The translations under genes and the position numbers were made by a program. DNA of 64,000 nucleotides, taken from NCBI RefSeq assembly GCF_000955805.1, contig NZ_JYOA01000001.1, forward strand, positions 871,608 to 935,607. Direction: 5' to 3'. Positions within the stretch are counted from its first letter, which is position 1. Each line of letters opens with the position of its first letter. Shown here one piece after another: positions 26,469-35,105 of the stretch. The stretch comes from Pseudomonas sp. 21 (GTDB taxonomy: Bacteria; Pseudomonadota; Gammaproteobacteria; Pseudomonadales; Pseudomonadaceae). Under the pieces are notes generated by a model. The model made no database searches and was not told the DNA's origin. It saw only the letters and a list, made by a program, of their open reading frames with translations.

Positions 26469-26529
26469 ATCGCGGACAGAGTCCGCTCCCACATTCGCCG
26501 GCGGGGTGGGAGCGGACTCCGTCCGCGAT
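26469..26529. repeat. REP pair, TCGCGGAC-GAGTCCGC family
   Basis: Inverted arms ATCGCGGACAGAGTCCGC... and ...GCGGACTCCGTCCGCGAT, separated by about 13 bases, each extended by CTCCCAC/GTGGGAG. A single copy of the unit occurs at 43615-43639. Confidence 0.85.
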
Positions 26530-26587
26530 CGGGTCCAATTCGCACAATCTTCATCAAAGACCGCCGCCCCACGGCCACAAATGAAAA

Positions 26588-26610
26588 CGCCGCTCCAGGG
26601 AGCGGCGCTT
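26588..26610. terminator. Probable terminator between corA-like and amidotransferase genes
   Basis: Eight-base stem CGCCGCTC / GAGCGGCG with a four-base loop, A-rich on the left and T-containing on the right. It lies between convergent genes and is moderate in strength. Confidence 0.55.
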
Positions 26611-26629
26611 TCATTCAACAAAACAGCAA

Positions 26630-27367
26630 TCAGGCGGCGCTTTTCTTCGCGTCACGACCTTGCTGGACGAAGCGCATCATCCATTCGCCAACGGCCGTGC
26701 CCTGGTGCGGGCGCGAGAGGCTGTCGATGCCGGACTGGAACACCGGCTCGCTGAAGATGTGCTTGCGCAGTTCGAGGATCGCCTGGGAGTAATCGCTCTG
26801 GAACTCCGGGTGGCCCTGGAAGCACAGCACCTGGTCGCCGATGGCGTAGGCGGCATTCGGGCAGAAGTCGCTGGAAGCGATACGGCGAGCTCCATGGGGC
26901 AGCTCGGTGACCTGGTCCTGGTGGCTGACCAGCAGGGTCAGGCCATCGCCCGGCGCCGGGCTCATCCACTCCGGCTGCTCCTCGATGCGGTAATCGTGGA
27001 TACCCACGCCCCAGCCCTGGCTCGCGCGCTCGGTCTTGCCGCCCAGCACCAGCGCCAGCAACTGGTGGCCGAAGCACACGCCCAGCAGCTTGTCGCCGCG
27101 CTCGTAGAGCTTGAGCACGTAATCCTTGAGGGTCTGGATCCAGGGATCAGTGCCGAAGGAGTCCGCCTTGCTGCCGGTCACCAGGTACGCGTCGAACTTC
27201 TCATCTTCGGGCGGGTAATGCCCTTCCACCACGTTGTAGACCGTGAACTCGGCCGGAACGGGTTGCTTGGCGAACAGTTGCTGGAACATCCAGCCATAGC
27301 CCTTGTACTGATCGATGAGTTCGGGGCGGAGGATGTCGGTTTCCAGAATGCAGATGTGCAACGACAT
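26630..27367 (-). CDS. Class I glutamine amidotransferase
   Basis: The start at 27367 (MSLHICILETD) gives 245 residues; the longer frame is not protein-like. The nucleophile elbow is GVCFGHQLLA and the catalytic His lies in CFQGHPEFQSDY, both as in GuaA-like class I glutaminases. Stand-alone members hydrolyse glutamine or gamma-glutamyl compounds. A second, unrelated-looking amidotransferase lies at 43667. Substrate unknown. Confidence 0.9.
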   Translation of the reverse strand: MSLHICILETDILRPELIDQYKGYGWMFQQLFAKQPVPAEFTVYNVVEGHYPPEDEKFDAYLVTGSKADSFGTDPWIQTLKDYVLKLYERGDKLLGVCFGHQLLALVLGGKTERASQGWGVGIHDYRIEEQPEWMSPAPGDGLTLLVSHQDQVTELPHGARRIASSDFCPNAAYAIGDQVLCFQGHPEFQSDYSQAILELRKHIFSEPVFQSGIDSLSRPHQGTAVGEWMMRFVQQGRDAKKSAA

Positions 27368-27571
27368 GCAGGGGTGATTCCTGGGGGGTTGGCGGCTGAT
27401 AAGAATGGTTTTCCTGACACTGATGAAACGCGCGTGAAAATTACGCCCTATTTTTTCACCACACAAGATGCCGAGGCCGATTCTTGTGTAGGAATTTCAG
27501 GGGAAATACCGGAAAAACCGACTTCCTTCAATTGCACCGGCGCACAAGGGTGACGGCCGGTTGGCAAGGAT

Positions 27572-28126
27572 TCAGCCCAATGACAGCTCGCGCAGAATCG
27601 AGTTCGCGCCCACTACCTGCGCGTATTCGCCTTGCAGATTGGCCAGGGACATGGCGTGGACCTCCTCCGCGCTGCGTTGCACACCATTGAAATCTCGCTT
27701 GTCGAAGGCGAAACAGGCGTCCGCGACGACCTGCGTATCGAAGCCCAGGTTGCCTGCCGTGCGCGCCGTGGCCTCCACCGAGTTGTTGGTGCTGACGCCG
27801 CAGATCACCAGCGCCCCGATGCCCCGCACACGCAACCAGCGTTCCAGCCCGCTGTTGATGAAAGCGTCGGGGACATTCTTCTCCACCACGTGCTCGTGCT
27901 CCAGCGGCGCCAGCGCCTCCTGGAACTCGGCGCCCGGCTGTCCGGGCCAGAACGGTGAACCCGGCGTGCGCGACATGTGGCGGATATGCACCAGCGGCCA
28001 GCCGGCCTGGCGCCAGGCTGCCAGTAGCTCACCAATGCGTTGCTCTGCCTGCGGGTTGTTGCGCGGCTCCAGGCTGTCACGCATGCCTTTCTGCTGGTCG
28101 ATGATCAACAGGGCGTGAGGGATCAT
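27572..28126 (-). CDS. Isochorismatase-family cysteine hydrolase
   Basis: Protein of 184 residues. Catalytic triad pattern of the family: Asp10 in ALLIIDQQKGM, Lys in HVVEKNVPDAF, and Cys in VICGVSTNNSVEATAR preceded by the expected non-proline cis bond region. Members hydrolyse isochorismate, nicotinamide or other amides; the substrate here cannot be assigned. It lies downstream of the FadB terminator and so has its own promoter. Confidence 0.9.
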   Translation of the reverse strand: MIPHALLIIDQQKGMRDSLEPRNNPQAEQRIGELLAAWRQAGWPLVHIRHMSRTPGSPFWPGQPGAEFQEALAPLEHEHVVEKNVPDAFINSGLERWLRVRGIGALVICGVSTNNSVEATARTAGNLGFDTQVVADACFAFDKRDFNGVQRSAEEVHAMSLANLQGEYAQVVGANSILRELSLG

Positions 28127-28180
28127 CGAGGCGCTCCTTGCGAGTCGGAAGACGCCATCCTACGGCCTGAACAGGCAAGA

Positions 28181-28204
28181 AAAAACCGGCCACGCGGGCC
28201 GGTT
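28181..28204 (-). terminator. Terminator of the beta-oxidation operon
   Basis: Stem AACCGGCC / GGCCGGTT (28184-28191 with 28197-28204); on the minus strand it continues into a run of six Ts. Confidence 0.85.
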
Positions 28205-28211
28205 GCTTTCT

Positions 28212-28305
28212 GTAGGAGCGAGGGGGACGCCTAGTTCTTGCTCGCGAACGACCCGGCAGCGGGAGTGCTTCGCGAGCAAGAACTAGGCGTCCCCCTCGCT
28301 CCTAC
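28212..28305. repeat. Extended REP pair with enlarged arms
   Basis: Two perfectly complementary 37-base arms (28212-28248 and 28269-28305) around a 20-base spacer. The ends match the common REP unit (GTAGGAGCGAG and TTGCTCGCGAA), but the centre of each arm carries the same extra stretch GGGGACGCCTAGTTC. Located between the FadB-type gene and its terminator. Confidence 0.85.
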
Positions 28306-28313
28306 ACGTACGC

Positions 28314-30458
28314 TCAGAACTGCTCGTTGCGCGCGGCCTTCTCCAGCAACAGCGCCGGCGGCAGGAAGCGCTCGCCATACTGCTCGGCCAGGTACTGGGC
28401 GCGGGCGACGAAGTCCTTCAGGCCGTACTGGTTGATGAACTGCAGCGCCCCGCCGCTCCAGGCCGCGAAGCCGATACCGAAGATCGAGCCGATGTTGGCG
28501 TCGGCGGTGGAGGTCAGCACGCCCTCCTCCACGCAGCGCACCGTCTCGATGGCCTGCACGAAGAGGATGCGATCACGCACGTCCTCGGCGGATATCTGCG
28601 CATCGGCCTTCTCGAAGCGCTGCTTCAGCTCCGGCCACAGGTGCTTCCTGCCATTGGCGGGATAGTCGTAGAAACCGGCACCGGCGGCTTTGCCGGGGCG
28701 CTTGTACTCGTTGACCATCAGGTCGACCACGGCAAACGCCGGGTGTTTGGGCAACTGCTTGCCTTCGGCTTCCAGGTCCTTGCGGGTCTGCTCGCGGATG
28801 TGGGTCATCAGGCTCATCGACACTTCGTCGCTGATCGCCAGCGGCCCGACCGGCATGCCGGCCTGGCGCGCCTGGTTCTCGATCATCGCCGCCGACACGC
28901 CCTCGCCGAGCATGGCCAGGCCTTCGTTGGTGAAGGTACCGAACACGCGGGAGGTGAAGAAGCCACGGCTGTCATGCACGACGATCGGGGTCTTCTTGAT
29001 CTGCAGGACGTAGTCGAAGGCGCGAGCCAGGGTGACGTCGTCGGTCTTCTCGCCTCGGATGATTTCCACCAGCGGCATCTTGTCCACCGGGCTGAAGAAG
29101 TGCAGGCCGATGAACTTCTGCGGCTGCACCACGGCTTCGGCCAGGCCGGTGATCGGCAGGGTCGAGGTGTTGGAGGCGATCACGGCATCCGACAATGCGG
29201 CGGATTCGGCGGCGGCGCTGACCTTGGCCTTCAGGCCACGGTCCTCGAACACGGCTTCGATGATCAGGTCGCAGCCTTCGAAATCGGCGTCACTGGCGGT
29301 TGGTTTGATCCGAGCGAGGAAGGCATCGCGCTTGTCGGCGCTCATCTGGCCCTTGCCCACTTTCTTGTCCAGCAGGCCGGCGGAATAGGCCTTGCCCTTT
29401 TCCGCCGCTTCGATGGACACGTCCTTGAGCACCACCTCGATGCCGGCGGCGGCCGAAACGTAGGCGATACCCGCGCCCATCATGCCGGCGCCGACCACAC
29501 CGACCTTCTTCGTCTGCTGCGGCGGGATGCCCTGCGGGCGGGACTTGCCGGCGTTGATCTCGTTGAGCTGGAACCAGAAGGTGCCGATCATGTTCTTCGC
29601 CACCTGGCCGGTGGTCAGCTCGGTGAAGTAGCGCGCCTCGATCAGCTGGGCGGTGTCGAAGTCCACCTGCGCACCTTCGACGGCGGCGCACATGATCTTC
29701 TCCGGCGCCGGGAAGCAGCCCTTGGTCTTGTCGCGCAGCACGGACGGGGCGATGGCCAGCATCTGTGCCACGGCCGGGCTGGACGGCGTACCGCCGGGGA
29801 TCTTGTAGCCGGCGCTGTCCCACGGCTGCTTGGCGGCCGGGTTGGCGGCGATCCATTCGCGGGCCTTGACCAGCATCTCGTCACGGCTGGAGGCCAGTTG
29901 GTGGATCAGGCCGGCCTTGAGCGCCTGGTCCGGTCGCACCTTCTTGCCTTCGGCCAGGTACGGCAGGGCTTTCTCCAGGCCGAGCAGGCGCACCATGCGC
30001 ACTACCCCGCCGCCGCCGGGCAGCAGGCCCAGGGTGACTTCCGGCAGGCCGAGCTGGACGTGGCTTTCGTCCAGGGCGATGCGGTGGTGGCAGGCCAGGC
30101 AGATTTCCCAGCCGCCGCCCAGGGCCGCGCCGTTGATGGCGGCGACTACCGGCTTGCCGAGGGTCTCCAGGCGGCGCAGTTGGCCCTTGAGCACCAGGAT
30201 GCCTTCGTAGAAGGCCTGGGCGTCCGCCTTGGTCACCTTGATCAGTTCATTCAGGTCACCGCCGGCGAAGAAGGTCTTCTTCGCGGAGGTGATCACCACG
30301 CCGGCGATCGAGTCCTTCTCGGCTTCCAGGCGCGCGACAGTGGCGGCCATGGCCTCGCGGTACACACCATTCATGGTGTTGGCGCTCTGGCCGGGCATGT
30401 CCATGGTCAGGACGACGATGTTGTCCTGGCCTTTTTCAAAGCGGATGGCGTCGGTCAT
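28314..30458 (-). CDS. FadB-type enoyl-CoA hydratase / 3-hydroxyacyl-CoA dehydrogenase
   Basis: Bifunctional protein of 714 residues for beta-oxidation. The N-terminal crotonase domain (about 1-190) has FFAGGDLNEL and AAINGAALGGGWEICLACH; the NAD-binding Rossmann motif GVVGAGMMGAGIAYVSAAAG is at about 315-335; the dehydrogenase domain has GLHFFSPVDKMPLVEIIRG. It converts enoyl-CoA to 3-ketoacyl-CoA. The thiolase gene lies 161 bases upstream on the same strand, the usual partner, so the two form one unit. P. aeruginosa has several such sets. Confidence 0.94.
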   Translation of the reverse strand: MTDAIRFEKGQDNIVVLTMDMPGQSANTMNGVYREAMAATVARLEAEKDSIAGVVITSAKKTFFAGGDLNELIKVTKADAQAFYEGILVLKGQLRRLETLGKPVVAAINGAALGGGWEICLACHHRIALDESHVQLGLPEVTLGLLPGGGGVVRMVRLLGLEKALPYLAEGKKVRPDQALKAGLIHQLASSRDEMLVKAREWIAANPAAKQPWDSAGYKIPGGTPSSPAVAQMLAIAPSVLRDKTKGCFPAPEKIMCAAVEGAQVDFDTAQLIEARYFTELTTGQVAKNMIGTFWFQLNEINAGKSRPQGIPPQQTKKVGVVGAGMMGAGIAYVSAAAGIEVVLKDVSIEAAEKGKAYSAGLLDKKVGKGQMSADKRDAFLARIKPTASDADFEGCDLIIEAVFEDRGLKAKVSAAAESAALSDAVIASNTSTLPITGLAEAVVQPQKFIGLHFFSPVDKMPLVEIIRGEKTDDVTLARAFDYVLQIKKTPIVVHDSRGFFTSRVFGTFTNEGLAMLGEGVSAAMIENQARQAGMPVGPLAISDEVSMSLMTHIREQTRKDLEAEGKQLPKHPAFAVVDLMVNEYKRPGKAAGAGFYDYPANGRKHLWPELKQRFEKADAQISAEDVRDRILFVQAIETVRCVEEGVLTSTADANIGSIFGIGFAAWSGGALQFINQYGLKDFVARAQYLAEQYGERFLPPALLLEKAARNEQF

Positions 30459-30619
30459 TTTTGTTTTCTTCCCGTTCTGGAGGATTGCTTCAGGGGCGTC
30501 ACGAGCGAAGGTCAGGCAAGGCGGAAACTCTTCGGGAAGCGGAGTTGGCTATAGCCAATGAGCATTCCCGGAGAATTTCCAACGCGGCATGGCCGAGCGC
30601 AGTAGCCCATGATCGATCC
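30459..30619. other. Palindrome-rich spacer between thiolase and FadB-type genes
   Basis: This 161-base gap inside a likely operon contains a perfect 14-base palindrome TTGGCTATAGCCAA at 30545-30558 and several GC-rich half palindromes. It may be a degenerate repeat element or a regulatory leader. Confidence 0.5.
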
Positions 30620-31825
30620 TTAAACTCGTTCGATAATCGTCGCGATACCCATGCCGCCGCCCACGCAGAGGGTGGCCAGGCCGTAGCGCAGGTTGCGCCG
30701 CTCCAGTTCATCCAGCAGGGTGCCGAGGATCATGCAGCCGGTGGCGCCCAGCGGGTGGCCCATGGCGATGGAGCCGCCGTTGACGTTGACCTTGCTCTCC
30801 GGCACGCCCATGTCCTTCATGAACTTCATCACCACCGAGGCGAAGGCTTCGTTGACCTCGTAGAGGTCGATGTCCTCGGCCTTCAGCCCGGCCTTGGCCA
30901 GCGCCTTGCGGGTCGCCGGCGCGGGGCCGGTGAGCATGATGGTCGGGTCGGTGCTGGTCACCGCGGCGGCGACGATGCGCCCGCGGGCCTTCAGGCCCAG
31001 TTCGCGGCCCTTGGCTTCGGAACCGATGAGCATGGCGGTGGCGCCGTCGACGATGCCGGAGCTGTTGCCCGGCGTGTGCACGTGCTCGATGCGCTCGACG
31101 AAGCTGTACTTGCGCAGCGCGCTGGCGTCGAAGCCCATCTGCCCCATCATCTCGAAGCTGGGCTTGAGCGCGCCGAGCCCTTCGAGGGTGGAGTCGGCGC
31201 GGATGAATTCGTCGTGGTCGAGCAGGACGATGCCGTTCTGGTCGGTCACCGGCACCAGCGACTTGGCGAACAGCCCTTCGGCGCGGGCCTTGGCGGCCTT
31301 CTGCTGGGAGCGCAGGGCAAAGGCGTCGACGTCGGCACGGCTGAAGCCTTCCAGGGTGGCGATCAGGTCGGCGCCGATGCCCTGGGGGACGAAACTGGTG
31401 TGCAGGTTGGTTTCCGGGTCCAGCGCCCAGGCGCCGCCGTCGGAGCCCATCGGCACGCGGGACATGGATTCCACGCCGCCGACCACCACCAGGTCCTCGA
31501 AGCCCGAGCGCACTTTCATGGCGCCCAGGTTGACCGCTTCCAGGCCCGAGGCGCAGAAGCGGTTGATCTGCACGCCGGCGACCTGCTCGTCCCAGTCGGC
31601 CACCAGCGCGGCGGTCTTGGCGATGTCCGAGCCCTGGTCGCCCACCGGGGTCACGCAGCCCAGGACGATGTCGTCGACCTGCGCGGTGTCGAGCTGGTTG
31701 CGCTGCTGCAGCGCGCGCAGCACGCCGGCCATCAGGTTGACCGGCTTGACGCTGTGCAGCGCGCCGTCCTTCTTGCCCTTGCCGCGGGGAGTACGCACCG
31801 CGTCGTAAATGAATGCTTCGGTCAT
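30620..31825 (-). CDS. Acetyl-CoA C-acyltransferase (3-ketoacyl-CoA thiolase)
   Basis: The start at 31825 ([21 protein letters not shown]) gives 401 residues. Thiolase hallmarks: catalytic Cys in [15 protein letters not shown] (about 88-102), [17 protein letters not shown] with the active His, and [14 protein letters not shown] with the second Cys near the C-terminus. It cleaves 3-ketoacyl-CoA with CoA, the last step of beta-oxidation, and is the upstream partner of the FadB-type gene. No PsrA-like box was recognised upstream. Confidence 0.94.
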   Translation of the reverse strand: MTEAFIYDAVRTPRGKGKKDGALHSVKPVNLMAGVLRALQQRNQLDTAQVDDIVLGCVTPVGDQGSDIAKTAALVADWDEQVAGVQINRFCASGLEAVNLGAMKVRSGFEDLVVVGGVESMSRVPMGSDGGAWALDPETNLHTSFVPQGIGADLIATLEGFSRADVDAFALRSQQKAAKARAEGLFAKSLVPVTDQNGIVLLDHDEFIRADSTLEGLGALKPSFEMMGQMGFDASALRKYSFVERIEHVHTPGNSSGIVDGATAMLIGSEAKGRELGLKARGRIVAAAVTSTDPTIMLTGPAPATRKALAKAGLKAEDIDLYEVNEAFASVVMKFMKDMGVPESKVNVNGGSIAMGHPLGATGCMILGTLLDELERRNLRYGLATLCVGGGMGIATIIERV

Positions 31826-32254
31826 GGCGTTCTCTCTTAGAGTTGTCGTCACGCAGGCGTGGCGTGTCGGCCTACCTTAGCGGCGTATCGGTAGGGAGCA
31901 ATGACCGCAGCGCTCAGCGAAATTGACCGCCACGCTCAGCGACCGACCGGAGGCGATCAGGCCGGAGGCTCTGGAAAGGGCGTGTCGGCGGGAACGGACG
32001 AGCGGTCGAAAAGCGGAACGGCGTTGTCACGTCCCAGTCATATAGAGGGAATATGCCTGAAGCTGCACCACTTGCTGCAAGATGGTCTAAGCCCGCGCGG
32101 CACTAGGCTTAGACTCAAACAGGCAGATGATGCGAAGAGTGCCGTTGCCGGGTTTTGCCGGCTCGGCTCGAGAAACCAGAAGCCAAGGCATGCGCGTCAC
32201 TATCAACAGGCCGTGAGTGAGCCGTGCCAAGAACAAGAAAGGCGGAAGGACATC
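31826..32254. other. Intergenic region between thiolase and small membrane peptide
   Basis: About 430 bases. It should hold the divergent promoters. A plus-strand open frame runs through it but its translation is unlike a protein until the small peptide begins at 32255. No repeats or terminators recognised. Confidence 0.5.
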
Positions 32255-32353
32255 ATGGACAAACAATCGAGAAAGTGGCGTCAGGCAAGCCTGATCGTCT
32301 TCGCAACCACCGTTGTACTGATCATCCCCAATCTGAGTCGTCTGGTCGGCTAG
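32255..32353 (+). CDS. Putative 32-residue membrane peptide
   Basis: ATG at 32255 with GGAAGGACATC just upstream, a strong ribosome site. The peptide has a basic N-terminus (MDKQSRKWRQ) and a single hydrophobic segment (ASLIVFATTVVLIIPNLSRL), the plan of small inner-membrane peptides. It is not part of any larger supported gene. Its function is unknown; confidence rests on the ribosome site plus membrane pattern. Confidence 0.5.
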   Translation: MDKQSRKWRQASLIVFATTVVLIIPNLSRLVG

Positions 32354-32497
32354 GGCCAACACCCGGCAACCCCGCCGCTGCGTACCGCGTGCCGCCATCC
32401 GCGAGCCACGGTCAACGCAGCGCGGGAGCCACCTACCTCCTGCTGCGCCCACACCTCTGCTAATGTTCCGCGGCCCTCTCCCGCCACGGATGCGACC

Positions 32498-33301
32498 ATG
32501 CGCCCACTGCTGCTGACGCTGCTCCTGCTCTGCCCCACCACGTTCGCCGCCACGCTCACCCTGGAATTGCCCGACGGCAAGCACGACCTCAGCACGGAAC
32601 AGCTGCTGGCCACCCCCAACGCGCAGGACATCGAGATTGCTGCCGACGTCTCCTACAACCGCACCATGCATTACCGCGCGGTGCCGCTGGCGACGTTGCT
32701 GCAGGGCGTGAAGCCGGGCGACCACCTGCAGGCCGTGGCGCTGGACGGCTTCGCCGCCGAACTGCCGGCTGCGCCGCTGCTGGCGGAAAAAGGTTCCCGC
32801 GCCTGGCTGGCCATCGAGGAGGCCGGCAAACCCTGGCCACCGTTGGCCGAGGGCAAGCCGTCCGCCGGGCCGTTCTACCTGGTGTGGACCGATCCGAAAG
32901 CGGCTGGCATCGGCCCGGAGCAATGGCCGTTCCAGGTCGCCAGCATCCGTTATCTCAAACCGTTGGCCGAGCGCTTCCCGGCGCTGCTGCCAGCGAAGAA
33001 TGCGCCGGAATCGGTGCAGAAAGGCTTTGCCCAGTTCCAGAAAAACTGCCTGGCCTGCCACCGCCTGAACGGTGCCGGTGACTCGCAGTTCGGCCCGGAC
33101 CTGAATATCCCGCACAACCCCACCGAATACTTTGCCGCCGGCTATCTCAAGCAGTACATCCGCGATCCGCAGAGCCTGCGGCACTGGCCGGAGGCGCGGA
33201 TGAAGGGGTTTGCGGCGGATGTGATCAGCGACAGGGAGCTGGATGAGATCGTCGCCTACCTGAAGCACATGGCGGGGCGGAAGGTGAAGGTTGGCGGCTA
33301 G
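32498..33301 (+). CDS. Periplasmic cytochrome c with N-terminal molybdopterin-oxidoreductase-like domain
   Basis: Protein of 267 residues with a signal peptide (MRPLLLTLLLLCPTTFA). The N-terminal half (about 20-155) has the look of a sulfite-oxidase-type fold (VPLATLLQGVKPGD, VALDGFAAELPAA, GPFYLVWTDP) but I see no clear cofactor-binding Cys. The C-terminal half is a class I cytochrome c: haem motif CLACH at about 185-189 (QKNCLACHRLNGAG) and a Met ligand likely in ARMKGFAADVISD. An electron-transfer role is inferred. Partner unknown. Confidence 0.8.
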   Translation: MRPLLLTLLLLCPTTFAATLTLELPDGKHDLSTEQLLATPNAQDIEIAADVSYNRTMHYRAVPLATLLQGVKPGDHLQAVALDGFAAELPAAPLLAEKGSRAWLAIEEAGKPWPPLAEGKPSAGPFYLVWTDPKAAGIGPEQWPFQVASIRYLKPLAERFPALLPAKNAPESVQKGFAQFQKNCLACHRLNGAGDSQFGPDLNIPHNPTEYFAAGYLKQYIRDPQSLRHWPEARMKGFAADVISDRELDEIVAYLKHMAGRKVKVGG

Positions 33302-33316
33302 AAGCCGGGGCTCTTC

Positions 33317-33352
33317 GTAGGGCGCATAACGCGCCAGCGTAATCCGCCCTAC
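33317..33352. repeat. Palindromic repeat, GTAGGGCG-CGCCCTAC type
   Basis: Element running GTAGGGCGCATAACGCG... to ...AATCCGCCCTAC, a repeat type common between Pseudomonas genes, ending in inverted GTAGGGCG / CGCCCTAC arms. Confidence 0.65.
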
Positions 33353-33384
33353 CGCACTCTCCCGGAAGCCAGGCGGGGCGACGG

Positions 33385-33462
33385 TTCTCGAGCAAGCTCG
33401 CTCCTACCAAGAGCGGGTTCCTCGCGCAGGCTTGCCCCTGTAGGAGCGAGCTTGCTCGCGAA
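33385..33462. repeat. REP units, GTAGGAGCGAG family
   Basis: One inverted unit at 33385-33407 (CGAGCAAGCTCGCTCCTAC) and one direct unit at 33440-33462 (GTAGGAGCGAGCTTGCTCGC) between two convergent genes. Confidence 0.85.
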
Positions 33463-33481
33463 CCCGCCCCGCAGCGAAACG

Positions 33482-34216
33482 TCAGTGCCAGTAATCCCCC
33501 GGCGGCGCCGGCAGCTCGCCGAGCAACTGCCGCAACCCCGCGCCCCACTGCCCGCGAATTCCCTCGAAATACGCATCGCCTTCCTGGATGCGGTACCCCG
33601 CCGGTACCTCCAGGCTGCCTTCGCGGTACACCAGCAGGTCCAGCGGCATGCCCACCGAGAGGTTGCTGCGGATGGTCGAGTCGAAGCTGATCAGGGCGCA
33701 GCGCAGTGCCTGTTCCAGCGGCGTGGCGTAGCTCATGGCGCGGTCGATGATCGGCTTGCCGTACTTGCTTTCGCCGATCTGGAAGTAAGGCGTGTCGCGG
33801 CAGGACTCGATGAAGTTGCCCTGCGGGTAGACATTGAACAGGCGTGGTACCTCGGTGCCGATCTGCCCGCCAACGAGGAACGAGCTGCCCAGGTCGACGC
33901 CCTGGTTCTGGCCGATGTTCTCGTCGTGATCGACCACTTCGCGCAGCGTCGAGCCCACGAGGCGCGCGGCCTCGAAGAGATTTTCCACTGTGCCGAGGTT
34001 CGGTCCATCGCCGCCCATGCGCTGGCGCAGCGTGCTGATCACCGACTGCGAGGTGGCCAGGTTGCCGGCGCTTTGCACCACGATCAGGCGCTCTCCCGGC
34101 GTGCCGAAGATATGCAGCTTGCGGAACACGGCGATGTTGTCGACGCCGGCGTTGGTGCGCGAATCGGATACGAAGACCAGGCCCTGGGCGAGGTTCATGG
34201 CGACGCAGTAGGTCAT
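33482..34216 (-). CDS. Anbu peptidase (bacterial proteasome-like Ntn hydrolase)
   Basis: Protein of 244 residues. The N-terminal MTYCVAMNLAQGLVFVSDSRTNAG matches the Anbu/HslV-like beta-subunit fold; in Anbu the nucleophile is the Thr exposed after Met1 (here Thr2). Anbu forms ring or helical assemblies related to proteasome beta subunits; its physiological substrates are not settled. It is the last gene of a four-gene minus-strand set (ATP-grasp, alpha-E, transglutaminase, Anbu) that is diagnostic for the family. Confidence 0.9.
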   Translation of the reverse strand: MTYCVAMNLAQGLVFVSDSRTNAGVDNIAVFRKLHIFGTPGERLIVVQSAGNLATSQSVISTLRQRMGGDGPNLGTVENLFEAARLVGSTLREVVDHDENIGQNQGVDLGSSFLVGGQIGTEVPRLFNVYPQGNFIESCRDTPYFQIGESKYGKPIIDRAMSYATPLEQALRCALISFDSTIRSNLSVGMPLDLLVYREGSLEVPAGYRIQEGDAYFEGIRGQWGAGLRQLLGELPAPPGDYWH

Positions 34217-34295
34217 GACGTTCTCATGGCAGGTTCAGGGAGCGGGAAAGCTGGCACCGATCTTAAGCCGGTGCCCGGCCTTTCGCCACGCCTGC

Positions 34296-35105
34296 TCATT
34301 GCTGCATCTGCTGGGCCTGCTGCAGGTGTCCCGGCGCCACGGTAACGCGGGCATGCATCTGCTCGCCGCCGCCGCCGCGACGCATGCCGCGCACCGGGCA
34401 GGCGTCGAGGTAGTCCAGGCCCACCGCCAGCTTCAGGTGACGTTCGGGGCGGTCCAGCACGTTGGTCACGTCGAAGCTGTACCAGGCGTCGTCCAGCCAG
34501 GCCTCGGCCCAGGCGTGGCTGGCGAGGTGCTCCTCGCTGTCGGTGTAGAGGTAACCGGAAACGTAGCGCGCCGGCACGCTCAGGTAGCGCAGGCAGGCGA
34601 GAAAGGCGTGGGCGTGGTCCTGGCAGACGCCCTGCCCGGCCGCAAAGGCTTCGGCGGCGGTGCTGTCCACCTGGGTCGAACCGGGAACATAGGCGATGCG
34701 CTCGTTCAGCGCCTGCATCAGGCGGATCATCGCCTTGCGGTCGCGGCGCTCGGCACACTGGGCGCGGGCGAACTCCTGCAGCGCGCCGTCGGCCTGGGTC
34801 AGGCGGGTGCTGCGCAGGAACGGCAGCGGCGACAGGTGATCGTGCTCACGCTCGTTTTCCACGTCGATCTCCACGTGGCCGTGGGCGGCGATGACGATGG
34901 CCTCGTGGGGCTCGTCCAGGGTCAGCACGTGGAGGATGTTGCCGTAGGCATCGCGCTGCGGATGCGCCGGGCGCGGCAGGTGCAACTGCCAGTCGAGCAC
35001 ATGCTGGCGCTCGCTTTCCTGCGGGGTCAGACGCAGGTACTGGATGCTCGCGCGCACCTGGTCTTCGTAGCGGTAGGTGGTGTCATGGCGGATGGAGAGT
35101 TTCAT
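34296..35105 (-). CDS. Transglutaminase-like protein of the Anbu operon
   Basis: The start at 35105 (MKLSIRHDTTYRYED) gives 269 residues. An N-terminal beta domain (bacterial transglutaminase-like N region) precedes a papain-like transglutaminase core: Cys in GQGVCQDHAHAFLACLR (about 162), His in ASHAWAEAWLDD and Asp in WYSFDVTNVL. Such domains may act as proteases or amide ligases/hydrolases. Its ATGA start overlaps the end of the alpha-E gene by four bases; Anbu follows after 79 bases. Confidence 0.92.
   Translation of the reverse strand: MKLSIRHDTTYRYEDQVRASIQYLRLTPQESERQHVLDWQLHLPRPAHPQRDAYGNILHVLTLDEPHEAIVIAAHGHVEIDVENEREHDHLSPLPFLRSTRLTQADGALQEFARAQCAERRDRKAMIRLMQALNERIAYVPGSTQVDSTAAEAFAAGQGVCQDHAHAFLACLRYLSVPARYVSGYLYTDSEEHLASHAWAEAWLDDAWYSFDVTNVLDRPERHLKLAVGLDYLDACPVRGMRRGGGGEQMHARVTVAPGHLQQAQQMQQ

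Noticed and set aside
28641-30554. 637-residue plus-strand open frame
   Set aside because: Antisense to the FadB-type gene; shadow of its codon bias.
31826-32254. PsrA-type operator upstream of the thiolase gene
   Set aside because: No GAAAC-N-GTTTC-like palindrome was found in the gap.
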